Shown: positions 24,903-36,901 of the stretch, one piece after another
Position numbering within the stretch: position 1 is the first letter of the stretch
Layout: each line of letters begins with the position of its first letter
DNA from: Moniliophthora roreri
Lineage: Eukaryota > Basidiomycota > Agaricomycetes > Agaricales > Marasmiaceae
Assembly: GCA_001466705.2 (NCBI GenBank)
Contig: LATX02000100.1
Span: 806,001-870,000 of the forward strand
DNA: 64,000 nt
Reading direction: 5' to 3'
The notes under the pieces: generated by a model
Seen by the model: the letters and a program-made list of their open reading frames with translations, nothing else
What the model was told of the DNA's origin: nothing
Database searches by the model: none
Translations under genes and position numbers: made by a program

Positions 24903-25369
24903 TCAGGGCGTGTATAGTATCGTTAAGAGAGAAGCTGGGAAGAAGGCAAGAGCATTCTGTATGGGCGTCACCATCAGAGATTTGAGGCAGTGCTTGTAAA
25001 CGACAATCAGAAGTTCGAAAACCCGGGTAGCAATGACAGATCCTGACGTGTTAAATATAGCTTCGGTTCTAGATCTGAAGAGACCTGAAGAGCCTCCAGT
25101 ACTTTGAAATCGAATGCCCATACTGTGATGCGGATCTGGGATTCGCAGGATACTTGAGACACGTCTGCAGCACCTGAGAAAGCGCCAGACCCGCTCGCTA
25201 ATATTCGGCATGGTCCATGTGTGCATAGGATTTATTATTCGGGGTAAGCGCTGCAACCTGACGCCTGAGTATGAGCAATATTCGAGTATTGCAAGTTTGA
25301 AAGAATAGATACGAGAGCTAGTGATACTGAATGATATCATTGAGAACTACACAACCTTGGGGTCGAGTT

Positions 25370-26459
25370 CTACTTCTTCCCCCCTGGCGCAAACCTGACA
25401 GCGAAACCGACCGCAATCATCAAGATTATCAGAACGGAAATGGAGAAACAAATCCATCTCTTTTTATGTGCTGAACGTGCTGTATAATAACGGATGGTCA
25501 GTGAAATGCCGAAGGATACGGTTTATAACAAGCATACCCGAAACAACTGCCTGCTCTGTATACGCAAGACCTTGCCTCGTATCGCTTCAACGTCTAGAGT
25601 GGTCTTCTCGGTAGCGGTTGCTGCTCCGTCAGGGTGGCCATCTATCAACAAGTATCGAAATCATGTTCTGGCGGGAAAAAGACCTGGCCCTTACATCGTT
25701 CGCCAGTGTTGCCAGCTCCGTCATGTATCTCTCGAGCCTCTTGATCTCCTCATGTCTAGACCGTACTTCCAAGTACGTGTCTCGGCTTTTCACATACTGG
25801 CCTGAGTCCGACATCAGCGCTTGCATGATGATTTGACCGCCCTAATCATCATCGACGACCTGCTTCGCTTCCTCCAGAGTAGCATCAAGCTTCATTACAC
25901 AGATTTGAGACGTCAATGCACCGGTCTCACAGCATGGCATATCGCACTTACCCATCCAGAACTGTCTCTCGATTCTTTCCCCGACTTTCGCTCGATGGTT
26001 CTTTTCCACATGCCGATAGCCTCGCAAGACTTGTCTCGGACATGGGCCAACTGTAACGAGCTGCAGTCAGAACCCGAAGCGAGTTTGTAGGTCTGAACCA
26101 AGTCCGACTTACCCGTTTCATCCTCTGCCCTTGGCACCTAAATGTCTCGTCTCATTGCCGATCCTCTGTATTCACCGTCGGATCCTGTTACATATTGCTC
26201 GGGTCTCATTGACGAATGCCTCAAGTTGGTCGTTATTGTTTTGGTCGGTGATAGCAGCGAGAACCCGGATCTGTAGCTCGGCGATTTTATCAACGTTCGT
26301 ATTCACCTGAGCTATCGATGGCTGAAGCGGGGTAATCTGACCTGGATTTAGCAATAGCCCAAGGAGTGCTATTCACGGAATACGTACCTCGGTAAAAAAC
26401 TGCTGCGTCGTGGATATTGCCCCTCCTTCACCTATTTTCTCGTTAATACTACTCAGCAT
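25370..26459 (-). pseudogene. Syntaxin (plasma-membrane Qa-SNARE, Sso1-like) pseudogene
   Basis: Successive segments match a fungal syntaxin in order: an N-terminal stretch ending QQFFTE, the Habc helix (PLQPSIAQVNTNVDKIAEL...QLEAFVNETRA), the helix YRHVEKNHRAKVGERIERQF, then DATLEEAKQVVDDD, the SNARE helix (EVRSRHEEIKRLERYMTEL...NDMATLTEQ), and a C-terminal membrane anchor (HKKRWICFSISVLIILMIAV) ending at 25370. It has several lesions: an in-frame TAG at 25842-25844 where homologues have Gln, frame changes near 26005 and near 25575-25600 in the SNARE helix, and an out-of-frame splice at about 25925-25985. Splice sites are mostly intact. Syntaxins mediate secretory-vesicle fusion, so a functional copy is expected elsewhere in the genome. 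Confidence 0.8.
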
Positions 26460-28071
26460 AGCAATCTCGGGAGGAGTGATGTGGGTGCAAATGTGACGTT
26501 GGGCCTATCATGCCGATATTAGTTGTGTCGAGGGTAATGGCTCCAAAGCGTTAAGCACACGAGCGGCAGCGAGACAATCAGGTAGCATATTGAATGAGTC
26601 TTGGGGTCCAGGAGTGGGTTTTGAGAATACACGATATAAGGCAAATATAAACCTTCTGGTTCCACTCGAGAGGAGAGACATGAAATGACACTTGCGGAGT
26701 GTCTAAGCCATCATAAGTCTAAATTTGTGAGGGAGACGTACCAACCATCCTCCTATCATTAATATCCGTGATTATGTATGCCTAATCCATATACTACACC
26801 CCAAAAAACGCTCGTTGACCTGCCAAGGAACATGCAGAAAACAAATTTGCATTTCTGGACTTTCAGATGACCAGCAACCGCGTACAAGCCGTGTGCTTTT
26901 TCTAGAACTCGTTCCATGAGCTTAGCTTGCAAGAAAGGTCTCGACACTGGAGGTGGAGGGTGGAGATGGCTTCAGCAAAATCTTCCGTCACTGAGATGCG
27001 GTATTATCTGTGAGGCAAAAGGTAAGCTTAGGGTGGTTAAAGGAACAGACGTGAATGACGCACCACAGAGATTATGAACATCTGAGTCTCAGATCGAAGC
27101 CTTTTCAATCAGGAGCGCCAGCAAGCTTTGCGAGGAGTTGGGGAAGGAGTTGGGGAGAACGACGAAGTCACGGTCACATGTGACTCTTCGCCGCGGCGTG
27201 GCCAAACAGCTTGATCAGATACCACCACATGCGTTGGAACAGGTATATTTCTAGATCCTTCTTGCAACGCAGGGCTGATCAATTCTCATGTAGATAGAAA
27301 CCCACGGTGCCCAACAATAAGTAATTTACCCCTCGAGATACCGGAACGTTACCAATTTCTGTTGATTCTAATTGAATCCATTGAACGTTAAGTATTGAAC
27401 ACCGCTTCAATTCCATCTCTTACCGGGATATCAACTCTAGAGAATAATCCTACCTCCTGAACTGTGCAGGGGCGCCGGACTTTCAAAACATTCCGGACTC
27501 TCGTATTGTATCTCGATGAGGATACAAAATTCTGGATTCTTGCCGCCTCAAATGTCCTCAAGGGATGGAAACTTATTCGAGGCGGTTGTATGTAATGCCG
27601 AACATTGTATGGCAGGATCACTTGCTATTGAGCTCCGACTGATGGAGATTACACTTTACCCAGAAGATCGCTCATAGTTGAAATGCATTGCTGTAGATAT
27701 CTAGCTCACGATAGAACAGATTCCCAAAGCCTGCGTGTCAATCAACATGCTCTCGCATTGCCAGGTGTCCAGACAACTTGAAAATGGGTGATACGCACAA
27801 GTTAATATGCTACTGGAACACCTGAAATTGTTTCCGACAACTCATGGCTCGACAAGTCAAGCCGCATTGATATAATCAGATCATTCGGGACTTGGAGAAG
27901 GTATCACGTTGAACAAGAGTGGAGGATTTGACCACGAACGATATGCCGGATGTCGGGCGACGATCAGGGATGAGCTCGACACGCCCCTTGGATGGTCTCG
28001 ACAAGCGGACTGATCTTTGGTATAGACAGGGCGAAGATCTTTGATTGGGGAGAAATTAAAGCAACGATTAA
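26460..28071. other. No recognisable gene
   Basis: Several spliced fragments could be drawn on the minus strand (26759-26947, 27388-27621), but none resembles a known family. The region may hold the 5' part of the syntaxin pseudogene and an upstream hypothetical gene. Confidence 0.4.
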
Positions 28072-30064
28072 CTACATATCACGGAGCGTTTCCCTCAATT
28101 CATACGTTGATAACTGATTTATGGATTCCACCTCTAGTGTCACGTAGTACTCTTTTATGTTTAAGAGCACACGAGAACAGATGATAGAATACATCCTAAG
28201 CCATCTTGATAAGTTGAGAAATTGATCGAGTCGGGGGAACCAACTCACGATATACCCACACTGCGAGGCGTAATGGGTCATTTAGTCCAATATCATGGTT
28301 GACAATGGTCGAAATACTCACAACATCATCATATATCCCAGAGTTACGCGAGTATGCTCTACTATCATATGCGATATCATGATGGCTTTGAGCGCGGGTG
28401 GTTCGTGAATAACTCGGATGATATGCCGCACTGACTCACCAAGCACAGCGATGAACCACATTATTCCATCGCGAAGAAATAGAGACATAGCCGTTCTCTG
28501 AATGAATTGGTCGCCACCCCAAGCTTGAGGAAGACATTTGTATAGTGTCATGATGAACATAATGAATGACTACCGGGTATTGTCATAGTGAATAAACCAA
28601 AGAGATTATAAGTGACGCACGACAATAAGCGGGGCAGTAGCTATGAATGAGGACAGTTTCGGCATATCTGTAACGTTACGATGGTGATTTTAGCAAGCGA
28701 TATCTGTACAGAGGGGAAGACCCTACCGTTGGTCCAGCAGCCATTCAGAGCAGGTCTAATGAGAGACATTAGTCAGCTTGTCGAACTGAGCAGAACGGTG
28801 GCTTCGGGTTGCACTCTTTAATATGAATAAAGCCTGCGCAGAAGTATTTCAAGTTAATTCACGTCGAAAGATAGAATGGAACGAGTCAAAACAAACCTCT
28901 TATGGATCCTACCATCACAAAGCCCAAGACAAACCTGAGAACAGGGGCGTGATTATATGAATTACTCTTATCGAAGGGATATGATACTAACGTGACGATC
29001 ATTTCTCCTGAAAGCAATGTTAGTCGGCTCCTGCGCATATAGAAGAGCGTACCTATGAGCAGCGGTAGTAGAAAATAAAGAACGGTTCTTGATTTATTGT
29101 AAAGAACCCAAACCCTAGCGTAAGCGCTACATTAGATCCCTTAGGAATGTGGCAATCGCCTACCTACGTACCTGAGAAAGAGTACTAAATCTACTGTTGT
29201 GACGACTATTGCGGACCCTGTAAAGTGAATCTATTTGATGTTCTGTTCAACACTTGGACGGGCGAATGGGGAATGGAGACTCGTCACTCACGTAGAAAAA
29301 GATGAAGCATCTTAACATGCAATCAGATTCGTTGAAACGGTATAACCAGTGACGCGACGTACGTCTATTCAAGCGTCAGAATCTGAAGGATAAATATAAG
29401 ATAGAAACCCATGAGTTTACCCTATCCGATTCAACCTGTGATAACATGACTGGATACGTCAATCAAAGATCAATAAAGAGTAATCATTACTTCAAACGGC
29501 CATCACTAACCGCCAACAAAGGCCCTGGCAATGGAATGTTAACATATCATCCGCTTCTTGCGCGTGATCATGAAAATACGCACCCCAGAATCATCGCGCT
29601 GAAATATCGGCTCTATGTAGTGAGTTAAGCAACTGATTGAGGGGGTGGAGACTACGCATGACTCCTACCATAACCTATTGAAATCAGAAACGGGACTAAA
29701 CTGAAAAAACGGAACGTACAAAGAGGATACTTGCCAAGCCCTTTGGACGTTTCCACATCAACTCAACCTGAATCCCTGAGTCAACACACAGAAACGATAT
29801 GAATAGCAAAACAGAATGAACCTCCTGTTCAATCGTCAACATATAGTCAAAGCTGTCGGCAAAATGGTTGTCCGAGTCAGCCTTGAACAATAAACTGCGA
29901 AGCAGGGTAAGATTCGTACACAAACAATGTCACTGCTGCCGCTGGAGTAGCAGGGAAAAAGTAAGCGAGAGGATAAAGCAAACGAGGAGCCTTGAATCAA
30001 ACTTACCAGCTATATAAGACGTGGTTTTAGCATCGTCTAAAAACTGCAAGACTTGGGGATCCAT
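28072..30064 (-). CDS. DUF6533 domain membrane protein
   Basis: The start MDPQVLQFLDDAKTTSYIA (30064) is followed by exons 30007-30064, 29920-29932 (a 13-nt micro-exon), 29822-29852 and one starting at 29767. Together they read TSYIAVTLFVFDYMLTIEQE then VELMWKRPKGLASILF, the signature of the DUF6533 N-terminal domain. Later exons give SRYFSAMILGC, LFLRDGIMWFIAVLGES (near 28460) and MYSIICSRVLLNIKEYY (near 28160), which are the expected membrane and C-terminal segments. Exons in the middle (28600-29600) were not resolved with confidence. No inactivating lesion was seen in the parts read. The family is a basidiomycete-specific group of predicted multi-pass membrane proteins of unknown role. Confidence 0.75.
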
Positions 30065-30208
30065 TGGTAGTGAATGATACAGTCAGTATATATCTGAAAC
30101 CGCCCGTTTATAAGGAGGGCCAGGGAATCGACCAATCTCCACTTATATGAATTGGTTTATGTATAATGATCATTAGTAGATGCATCGCTTTACATCGGAG
30201 TGGGAAAA

Positions 30209-30372
30209 CATCAGCAAAAACCGGAAAGTGCTATAACCTAGCTCCAGGGGGATTATAACCTAGTTGTGGGCTGGTTTGTGGGGGTTATGACTGGTTTTAA
30301 GGGTCATAATACCCTGCAGGTCGATTATAAACCTCGGGGAACCCATTATAGCACTACACGTTTTTGCTGATG
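30209..30372. mobile_element. 164-bp MITE with CATCAGC ends
   Basis: The ends are inverted repeats of about 27 bases sharing CATCAGCAAAAAC and AGTGCTATAA, with AA on both sides. The outermost 11 bases are the same as in the unrelated-bodied element at 7536-8336. The interior holds repeated TATAACC/GGTTAT motifs. There is no coding capacity. Confidence 0.8.
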
Positions 30373-31635
30373 AAAGCCCTGTGTGAAGGATTTTTGTATA
30401 GAAATCTTCTCCGAAACGCTTTTTTGAAGCTCGTTCACTGCAGAGGTGAATATTGGACCGGGAAATCCGTGCGTCAGTCCGGAAGGCGGATATTAACGGG
30501 ACAAGTAACGATCCTGCCTGACCAATATACCCCGGCTACAAGGGAACACATCGCAATCAATCATCATGACCGATGCAGACGCGGTTCATGACTGAGACAG
30601 AAAAGAACATCAAAGGCAGTACTCCACAACAGAAGGTTATAGCCTTTCGCCGTATCCGTACCATATGAAGTCCTCTAGCCCTCAATGATTACGGCTACGG
30701 ACATATGGCGGGTTTACAGCCGTATATACGACTGTCTGTCCTCAAACTAATTTCGAACAAACAAAATGTAAGAAATCAATATGGATACACCACAAGAGCA
30801 CGCATCTGGTTAAGTGGAACCGACCACAATAACTCCTGACACATCCTTCAACCATCAAGCAATGTGACTCGGAGCCACTGGGGAGCCTCGGGAGTTCCTG
30901 AGAAATGTCCTGCCTATTGACTTTGTCGCACCAATACACTGAAGGAAGGTAAAAGTTTTGTCAAAATTACTGAGGTAGGACCATTCCCGTATTGGCTGTG
31001 TATGGGATGGATTTATACGGGTTCAAAACGTACCGTCCACCGTACCGTACTAACCGGAACAAAGATGGTCGCCGACATGGATACGATAGCCGTAATAACC
31101 AACGGCAACCCTAAACGGAATGAGTACTTGCATCCGAGGTCCAAGGAAGACGGTACCAATCTTTGTGACGTATGATATGTTCGTATTGGATCTAGATGCT
31201 GATTTGCTACAGAAAAATCGTCCTGTATGAATTGTTGATCAGAGCGTCTTTTTTGCGATAGCACACGCAGCATATCGAGAAAACGAATGAGACCTCATCT
31301 GATAGTTTAGAGATGGTTGCTACGAGAAAAACAAAAGGGTTTAGAAGGAGAAGTCAGCGTGATCATTGGCCGGAGTGCAGTTCCCATCACGTGCTAGACG
31401 CGTTATTTGGCTGAGCGCTAAATTTCAGGCGACTTGCGCGACAACCGTAGATAGCAGGCCAACAAGCACCGGTCGTCTCAAAAGACGTGTTCCTGGGATT
31501 TCCTGAACACAAGAGGATTACAAACACGGTAGTAGGTATGATTTACATGGTTCTAGGCGAGTCACGACACTGGCACACATGTTGAACGACGCAACATTTG
31601 CCCTAAATACTAGAGTTCCATACTTGTTCGAAGTC
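30373..31635. other. No recognisable gene
   Basis: Short reading frames on both strands (for example 31013-31273 minus) show no family resemblance, and no repeat or RNA gene is evident. Confidence 0.45.
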
Positions 31636-32197
31636 TTATTCAGTTACGGAGAACGTCTGGCTCCAGAAAGCTAAACTATTACCACCCTATAATCAGAATA
31701 AAACCGTCAGCATCCGAGTCACCGATCATAATATTTCTTTACCAACCCCAAAACCATTAAACCTCTCCTGAATCAACACAGTCCTCTCACCCGGTACAGG
31801 TGCAGCCAACTGTGTCAAATCAATATCGACTTGATATGCCGGAGTGCTTATTCCAGACCAAACAACTTGAATATTAGGCTCCATTGCTGTAACCACCTCT
31901 TGTGCAGGAATGACCAGACTTTGGTTCAGAGGTTTCAGCACCTGAGATAAGGAATATGTCGATGTTATTGGTGGACTCTCGAGCGTAGCGGTGTGGGTTG
32001 AAGGTTACGTTCAAGGGCTGAAAAACCATGAGTGTGAGCGAGAACAAGGGTTCGGAAGCTTTATTTACCGTGTTGACACTGATGGTGGTTCCAGCAGCAG
32101 GGGAGATGACACCATAATCTGCATAGGGATCCTCAGTTTGTGTGAACACTGAAGTGGCAGCGAGGAGAAGGCTAGTAAGGGTCACGGTGAACTTCAT
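31636..32197 (-). pseudogene. Small secreted protein, frameshifted paralogue
   Basis: Exons 32069-32197, 31747-32017 and 31686-31636 correspond one to one with the intact paralogue at 38071-38664, with the same intron positions. The first exon gives a signal peptide (MKFTVTLTSLLLAATSVF) and DYGVISPAAGTT. The last ends AFWSQTFSVTE. The middle exon is 271 nt instead of 270: an extra base at about 31895-31915 shifts the frame after ISGAETSEPKSGH, and the correct frame resumes as QEVVTAMEPNIQVVW. Unless this is a sequencing error, the protein is truncated. The second intron donor is GTTGGT instead of GTGAGT. Function is unknown. Confidence 0.75.
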
Positions 32198-32236
32198 AAT
32201 TGGGGGTAAGGGTTGATATGCTAGGGTCTGAAATCT

Positions 32237-32273
32237 AGCTTTTATACTTGAACTTGAGTCTCGGGCAGTTGAC
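32237..32273 (-). promoter_or_regulatory. TATA box and conserved upstream motif
   Basis: A TATAAAAG box lies about 45 bases upstream of the start at 32197. Immediately upstream is TCAACTGCCCGAGACTCAAG, also present before the TATA box of the paralogue at 38071. Shared non-coding sequence suggests a conserved control site. Confidence 0.6.
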
Positions 32274-32339
32274 CAACATGACGAAGGTGGTGGTGTTGTA
32301 CTGCATTTACCTTGAGCTCCAATTGAGCTCTGTATAAAC

Positions 32340-33407
32340 ATTAGATTTGTATCAGGCGGGTCAACTGGTGTCCATGGAGAGTGCTCGGAAGGTTCTCAAC
32401 TGCAACAGTATATATAAACTTGGCGAAGGATCCATACTTGGCCTGTTTTTCCCCGAAAGTGCAGAAACTCGGAAAGAGCAAGCACTAACTTAAAGAAGCC
32501 TTGAATCTTTTGGCACGAAAGTTAAGGATACCAATGAAACCATAATTAGCATGTGCCAACTCTGAAAATTACCTGAGAGACTAGCCTACGCTTTGTAGAG
32601 AAACAGATCCAAAAGATAGATACGAAGTGCAAGGACTCGGACGACAAAACCTTGTCTCTGAATCTTCAGACAAGTCGGAGATCGTGCACGGGAGTGGAAA
32701 GTGGAGCTGATTATGTCGGGATATCATCTGAATGAGCACCCATGGGAAGTGACATGAAATTGCCTAATCATTGATGTATTAGACCGGAGCTTGCGCACTA
32801 ATTTATGAAGGACAAGGAGGAGGATTCATACGTAGAGCGCTGGAAGGAAAAGCAATATCTGATCATGATAAGCGCCCAATTGCCGTCATGCAGATTTCGA
32901 GTTTGAAATCAGAGGGAGATCGTCGAAAAACAGACAATTCTAGGCTTGATAGAAGGAGAAAGAACAACACATTTTTTTGGCAAGGAAAAAAAGGATTCGG
33001 ATGGTGATGGTTACAACAAAACGCGTAATAGGCCTGGGCCCCGCGAAAAAAACAGAAGCTTCTCCACGGATTGAACACGAGGTCTTTAGAATGACAGTAA
33101 TGAGTGAAATAGCAACTTTGTCTTTTGCTCTCCCAGTTGAGCTATACCCTCCCCAGGCTATGTATGGGGTTTCAGACCAGACCCAATGGTCCTCACACAA
33201 CAATGATTTACTAATGAGACTATTTTCCAAACTGTTTCCTTTGTGAAGGAAGAACAGAACAATAGTATATACCTGTACCTTTGGACAAGGGCAGGGACAG
33301 AGAAAGAAAAAAAAAATTGTGACACACACCTACAAAAACGAAGCACAGTCTCAACAAAAAACGCGGAAATCTGCAAACAAAAAAAAATTTCAGAGTCATA
33401 TATAAGT
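32340..33407. other. No recognisable gene
   Basis: Short frames such as 32940-33329 (minus) are low-complexity or have no family resemblance. Poly-A/T runs near 33305 and 33380 may be transcript termini or Pol III terminators for the neighbouring tRNA. Confidence 0.45.
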
Positions 33408-33514
33408 GGGGGTACCGCGGATCGAACGCGGGACCTTCAGAATGAATAAGGATGACCGGTATCCGTCTCGACTACCACTTCAGTCTGCTGCTCTCCCAGC
33501 TGAGCTATACCCCC
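33408..33514 (-). tRNA. tRNA-Phe (GAA) with intron
   Basis: The acceptor stem GGGGGTA/TACCCCC, the D arm (GCTC...GAGC), the anticodon loop CTGAAG and the T arm (CCGCG TTCGATC CGCGG) are all visible. The anticodon GAA gives tRNA-Phe. An intron of about 35 nt lies after position 37, the usual place. One anticodon-stem pair (27-43) is a G-A mismatch. The A-box TAGCTCAGCTGG and B-box GTTCGATCC are intact. A second, outward-facing copy lies at 35065-35171. Confidence 0.9.
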
Positions 33515-33595
33515 GATACCTCCAACTGAATTGCCACACGCCTAGATGCCAACGTCAAAACAAGCAAATCAATTAATCCGAAACTCCAAAGTAAT

Positions 33596-34930
33596 CTACG
33601 CTCCAACAGCTTTAACATGCCCCTCCCTAACCCTCCACTCCCTCAACCACTCTACACCCTTTTTCTCATTCCGATCCAACAACGCCTGTACTTTACTCAA
33701 ACTCCATCTAACCCATACCTTCTCCCTATTAAACCCTTTATATTCACCCGTCTTTTTACCCTCCTTATTCCGACGAATGATGGTGATAATCTTGGATTTT
33801 TGTTGAGCTGTACGAGGAGTCTTCCATGTTCCGGGTTTGGATTGAGTGAGGAGTTGGCGGAGAGATGGGAGAAGGGTGTTTATGAGTGTGAGTGTTGGTC
33901 CGCGGGTGTTGGTGGTGGTGGTCGTCGTCGTCGTCGGCTCCGTTTGCTCGGCCTCGACCTCGACCTCAGGAACGGCTTCAGCCTCAGCGTCGGCTTGAGA
34001 CTTTGGCGTAGGAGGAGACATTCCCCAGATACTCCTCACCGCTGCACTTAATAACAACGCATTACTCGTCACGTCCTTCTCAACACTACCCAACTCATAC
34101 ACCTCATACAACTTGGCTGCTACGAGGACATCTTCCAATGGTCGCGTAGCATGGAGAGAATGTAAAAGATGTCGTGCAGCAGGAAGGGTGAGTGGGACAC
34201 CATATTTAGCGTGGTTACCAAACACTTGAAGGGCAAGGGTCGAGGCGGATAGCTGTTCACAACGCGCTAAAATACACACAAGTTCAAGTCGTCATTAGTC
34301 ATTCGCGCGTACAAGACACGGGGGGACGAACCAACAAATAACCCCCCAAATTCGTCATCGAACCCTCTTTCATGTCCGCTCTCTTTCCATTTGGGCATCA
34401 ACTCTACAACTTTCTCCAATTCCTCCTTTGTCTGTGCCAACCCGACTAAATGTTTCCAAGTGGAATGTTTAATAGGCTTCAGATGTTTCTTGGCTTTCCT
34501 ACGTTCTTCGTATTCGGCTGTTTCAGCGGGTGTCGGGTTGGTTGGTGCACGAGGGAGAGGAGTGATGTGGGGAAGGAGAGTATTGAGCAAGGCGGTGAAA
34601 CGGGCGCGTCGGTCAGAGGGGGAGAGTTTTTTGGAAGGGGCGAGTTCGATGGTCGGTTTCGTGGAGGTTAGGGTGGATTCGGCACCGGCGGGTTTGGGAG
34701 TAGAGAACAGGTCACCTTCGTCCGAGAAGAGGTCTTCTTGTAATGGGTCGTGTGTGACGGCTTTTGGTTTCTTTTTCATGACTTGGGGATGGGGTTAGTA
34801 TTGACGTTGCATAAAAAAGAGGACTGGACTTACCGACGGAGGAGACGTGGATACCTCGAGCTCGAGTGCTTGCTAGGCATGCTCGAGTTCTGGATGCGGC
34901 GCCAGCATGAGTAGCTAGGAGACGCAGCAT
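33596..34930 (-). CDS. Probable mitochondrial protein (mitoribosomal or PPR-like)
   Basis: Exons 34834-34930, 34332-34781 and 33596-34266 join in frame to give 405 residues. The first exon encodes an Arg/Ala/Ser-rich, acid-free N-terminus (MLRLLATHAGAASRTRA) typical of a mitochondrial presequence. The middle contains STWKHLVGLAQTKEELEKVV and ASTLALQVFGNHAKYGVPLT with LPAARHLLHSLH, an alpha-helical pattern like PPR-type or mitoribosomal small-subunit assembly proteins. A low-complexity Glu/Thr linker (EVEVEAEQTEPTTTTTTTT) follows, then a basic C-terminus. I cannot name the exact orthologue. The gene sits between two inverted tRNA-Phe genes. Confidence 0.7.
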
Positions 34931-35064
34931 GACGAGCAAACAAGCGCGTCGTTGTCGTGGTCGGAAAAAACTGGAGATGTAACACTGTCACGGAGAGTGA
35001 TGCGTGTGACGGGACAATTAAACGGCTAATGGATATGTAGGTTCAAATCTCACTTATTTACATT

Positions 35065-35171
35065 GGGGGTATAGCTCAGCTGGGAGAGCAGCAGACTGAA
35101 GTCGTAGTCGAGACGGATACCGGTCATCCTTATTCATTCTGAAGGTCCCGCGTTCGATCCGCGGTACCCCC
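35065..35171 (+). tRNA. tRNA-Phe (GAA) with intron
   Basis: It is the inverted partner of the tRNA at 33408-33514, with the same mature sequence and one base difference in the intron (TCG instead of TGG after the anticodon). All cloverleaf arms and Pol III boxes are intact. The pair is transcribed outward, away from the intervening protein gene. Confidence 0.9.
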
Positions 35172-35251
35172 ACTATTTACTTCGGGATGCTTGCGAATTA
35201 CTTTTTATTTTGTTGTTTTACGTATCATCCCTCAGAATTTGTGCAAAACTN

Positions 35252-35351
35252 CCGCGGATCGAACGCGGGACCTTCAGAATGAATAAGGATGACCGGTATC
35301 CGTCTCGACTACCACTTCAGTCTGCTGCTCTCCCAGCTGAGCTATACCCCC
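35252..35351 (-). tRNA. tRNA-Phe, 3' end cut by contig join (overlap copy)
   Basis: This is the same sequence as 33415-33514. It lacks the last seven acceptor bases because the contig begins inside the gene. It is not an independent tRNA gene if the overlap interpretation is right. Confidence 0.75.
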
Positions 35352-35432
35352 GATACCTCCAACTGAATTGCCACACGCCTAGATGCCAACGTCAAAACAA
35401 GCAAATCAATTAATCCGAAACTCCAAAGTAAT

Positions 35433-36767
35433 CTACGCTCCAACAGCTTTAACATGCCCCTCCCTAACCCTCCACTCCCTCAACCACTCTACACCCTTTT
35501 TCTCATTCCGATCCAACAACGCCTGTACTTTACTCAAACTCCATCTAACCCATACCTTCTCCCTATTAAACCCTTTATATTCACCCGTCTTTTTACCCTC
35601 CTTATTCCGACGAATGATGGTGATAATCTTGGATTTTTGTTGAGCTGTACGAGGAGTCTTCCATGTTCCGGGTTTGGATTGAGTGAGGAGTTGGCGGAGA
35701 GATGGGAGAAGGGTGTTTATGAGTGTGAGTGTTGGTCCGCGGGTGTTGGTGGTGGTGGTCGTCGTCGTCGTCGGCTCCGTTTGCTCGGCCTCGACCTCGA
35801 CCTCAGGAACGGCTTCAGCCTCAGCGTCGGCTTGAGACTTTGGCGTAGGAGGAGACATTCCCCAGATACTCCTCACCGCTGCACTTAATAACAACGCATT
35901 ACTCGTCACGTCCTTCTCAACACTACCCAACTCATACACCTCATACAACTTGGCTGCTACGAGGACATCTTCCAATGGTCGCGTAGCATGGAGAGAATGT
36001 AAAAGATGTCGTGCAGCAGGAAGGGTGAGTGGGACACCATATTTAGCGTGGTTACCAAACACTTGAAGGGCAAGGGTCGAGGCGGATAGCTGTTCACAAC
36101 GCGCTAAAATACACACAAGTTCAAGTCGTCATTAGTCATTCGCGCGTACAAGACACGGGGGGACGAACCAACAAATAACCCCCCAAATTCGTCATCGAAC
36201 CCTCTTTCATGTCCGCTCTCTTTCCATTTGGGCATCAACTCTACAACTTTCTCCAATTCCTCCTTTGTCTGTGCCAACCCGACTAAATGTTTCCAAGTGG
36301 AATGTTTAATAGGCTTCAGATGTTTCTTGGCTTTCCTACGTTCTTCGTATTCGGCTGTTTCAGCGGGTGTCGGGTTGGTTGGTGCACGAGGGAGAGGAGT
36401 GATGTGGGGAAGGAGAGTATTGAGCAAGGCGGTGAAACGGGCGCGTCGGTCAGAGGGGGAGAGTTTTTTGGAAGGGGCGAGTTCGATGGTCGGTTTCGTG
36501 GAGGTTAGGGTGGATTCGGCACCGGCGGGTTTGGGAGTAGAGAACAGGTCACCTTCGTCCGAGAAGAGGTCTTCTTGTAATGGGTCGTGTGTGACGGCTT
36601 TTGGTTTCTTTTTCATGACTTGGGGATGGGGTTAGTATTGACGTTGCATAAAAAAGAGGACTGGACTTACCGACGGAGGAGACGTGGATACCTCGAGCTC
36701 GAGTGCTTGCTAGGCATGCTCGAGTTCTGGATGCGGCGCCAGCATGAGTAGCTAGGAGACGCAGCAT
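35433..36767 (-). CDS. Overlap copy of the probable mitochondrial protein gene
   Basis: It is identical in sequence and exon structure to 33596-34930 (offset 1837). Exons are 36671-36767, 36169-36618 and 35433-36103. Complete identity over introns and flanks, together with the contig join at 35251, makes a true recent gene duplication unlikely. Confidence 0.75.
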
Positions 36768-36901
36768 GACGAGCAAACAAGCGCGTCGTTGTCGTGGTCG
36801 GAAAAAACTGGAGATGTAACACTGTCACGGAGAGTGATGCGTGTGACGGGACAATTAAACGGCTAATGGATATGTAGGTTCAAATCTCACTTATTTACAT
36901 T

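Noticed and set aside
24903..25340. 145-codon minus-strand frame upstream of the DUF6535 gene
   Set aside because: It has no family resemblance, spans likely promoter and 5' leader, and overlaps the end of the syntaxin relic only by position.
33617..34051. 144-codon plus-strand frame and other plus-strand frames to 34798
   Set aside because: They are antisense to the better-supported spliced gene at 33596-34930, which has a presequence and in-frame splice sites.
35433..36767. Second copy of the mitochondrial protein gene as a true tandem duplicate
   Set aside because: Complete identity including introns and flanks, with edges exactly at the contig join at 35251, fits an assembly overlap better.
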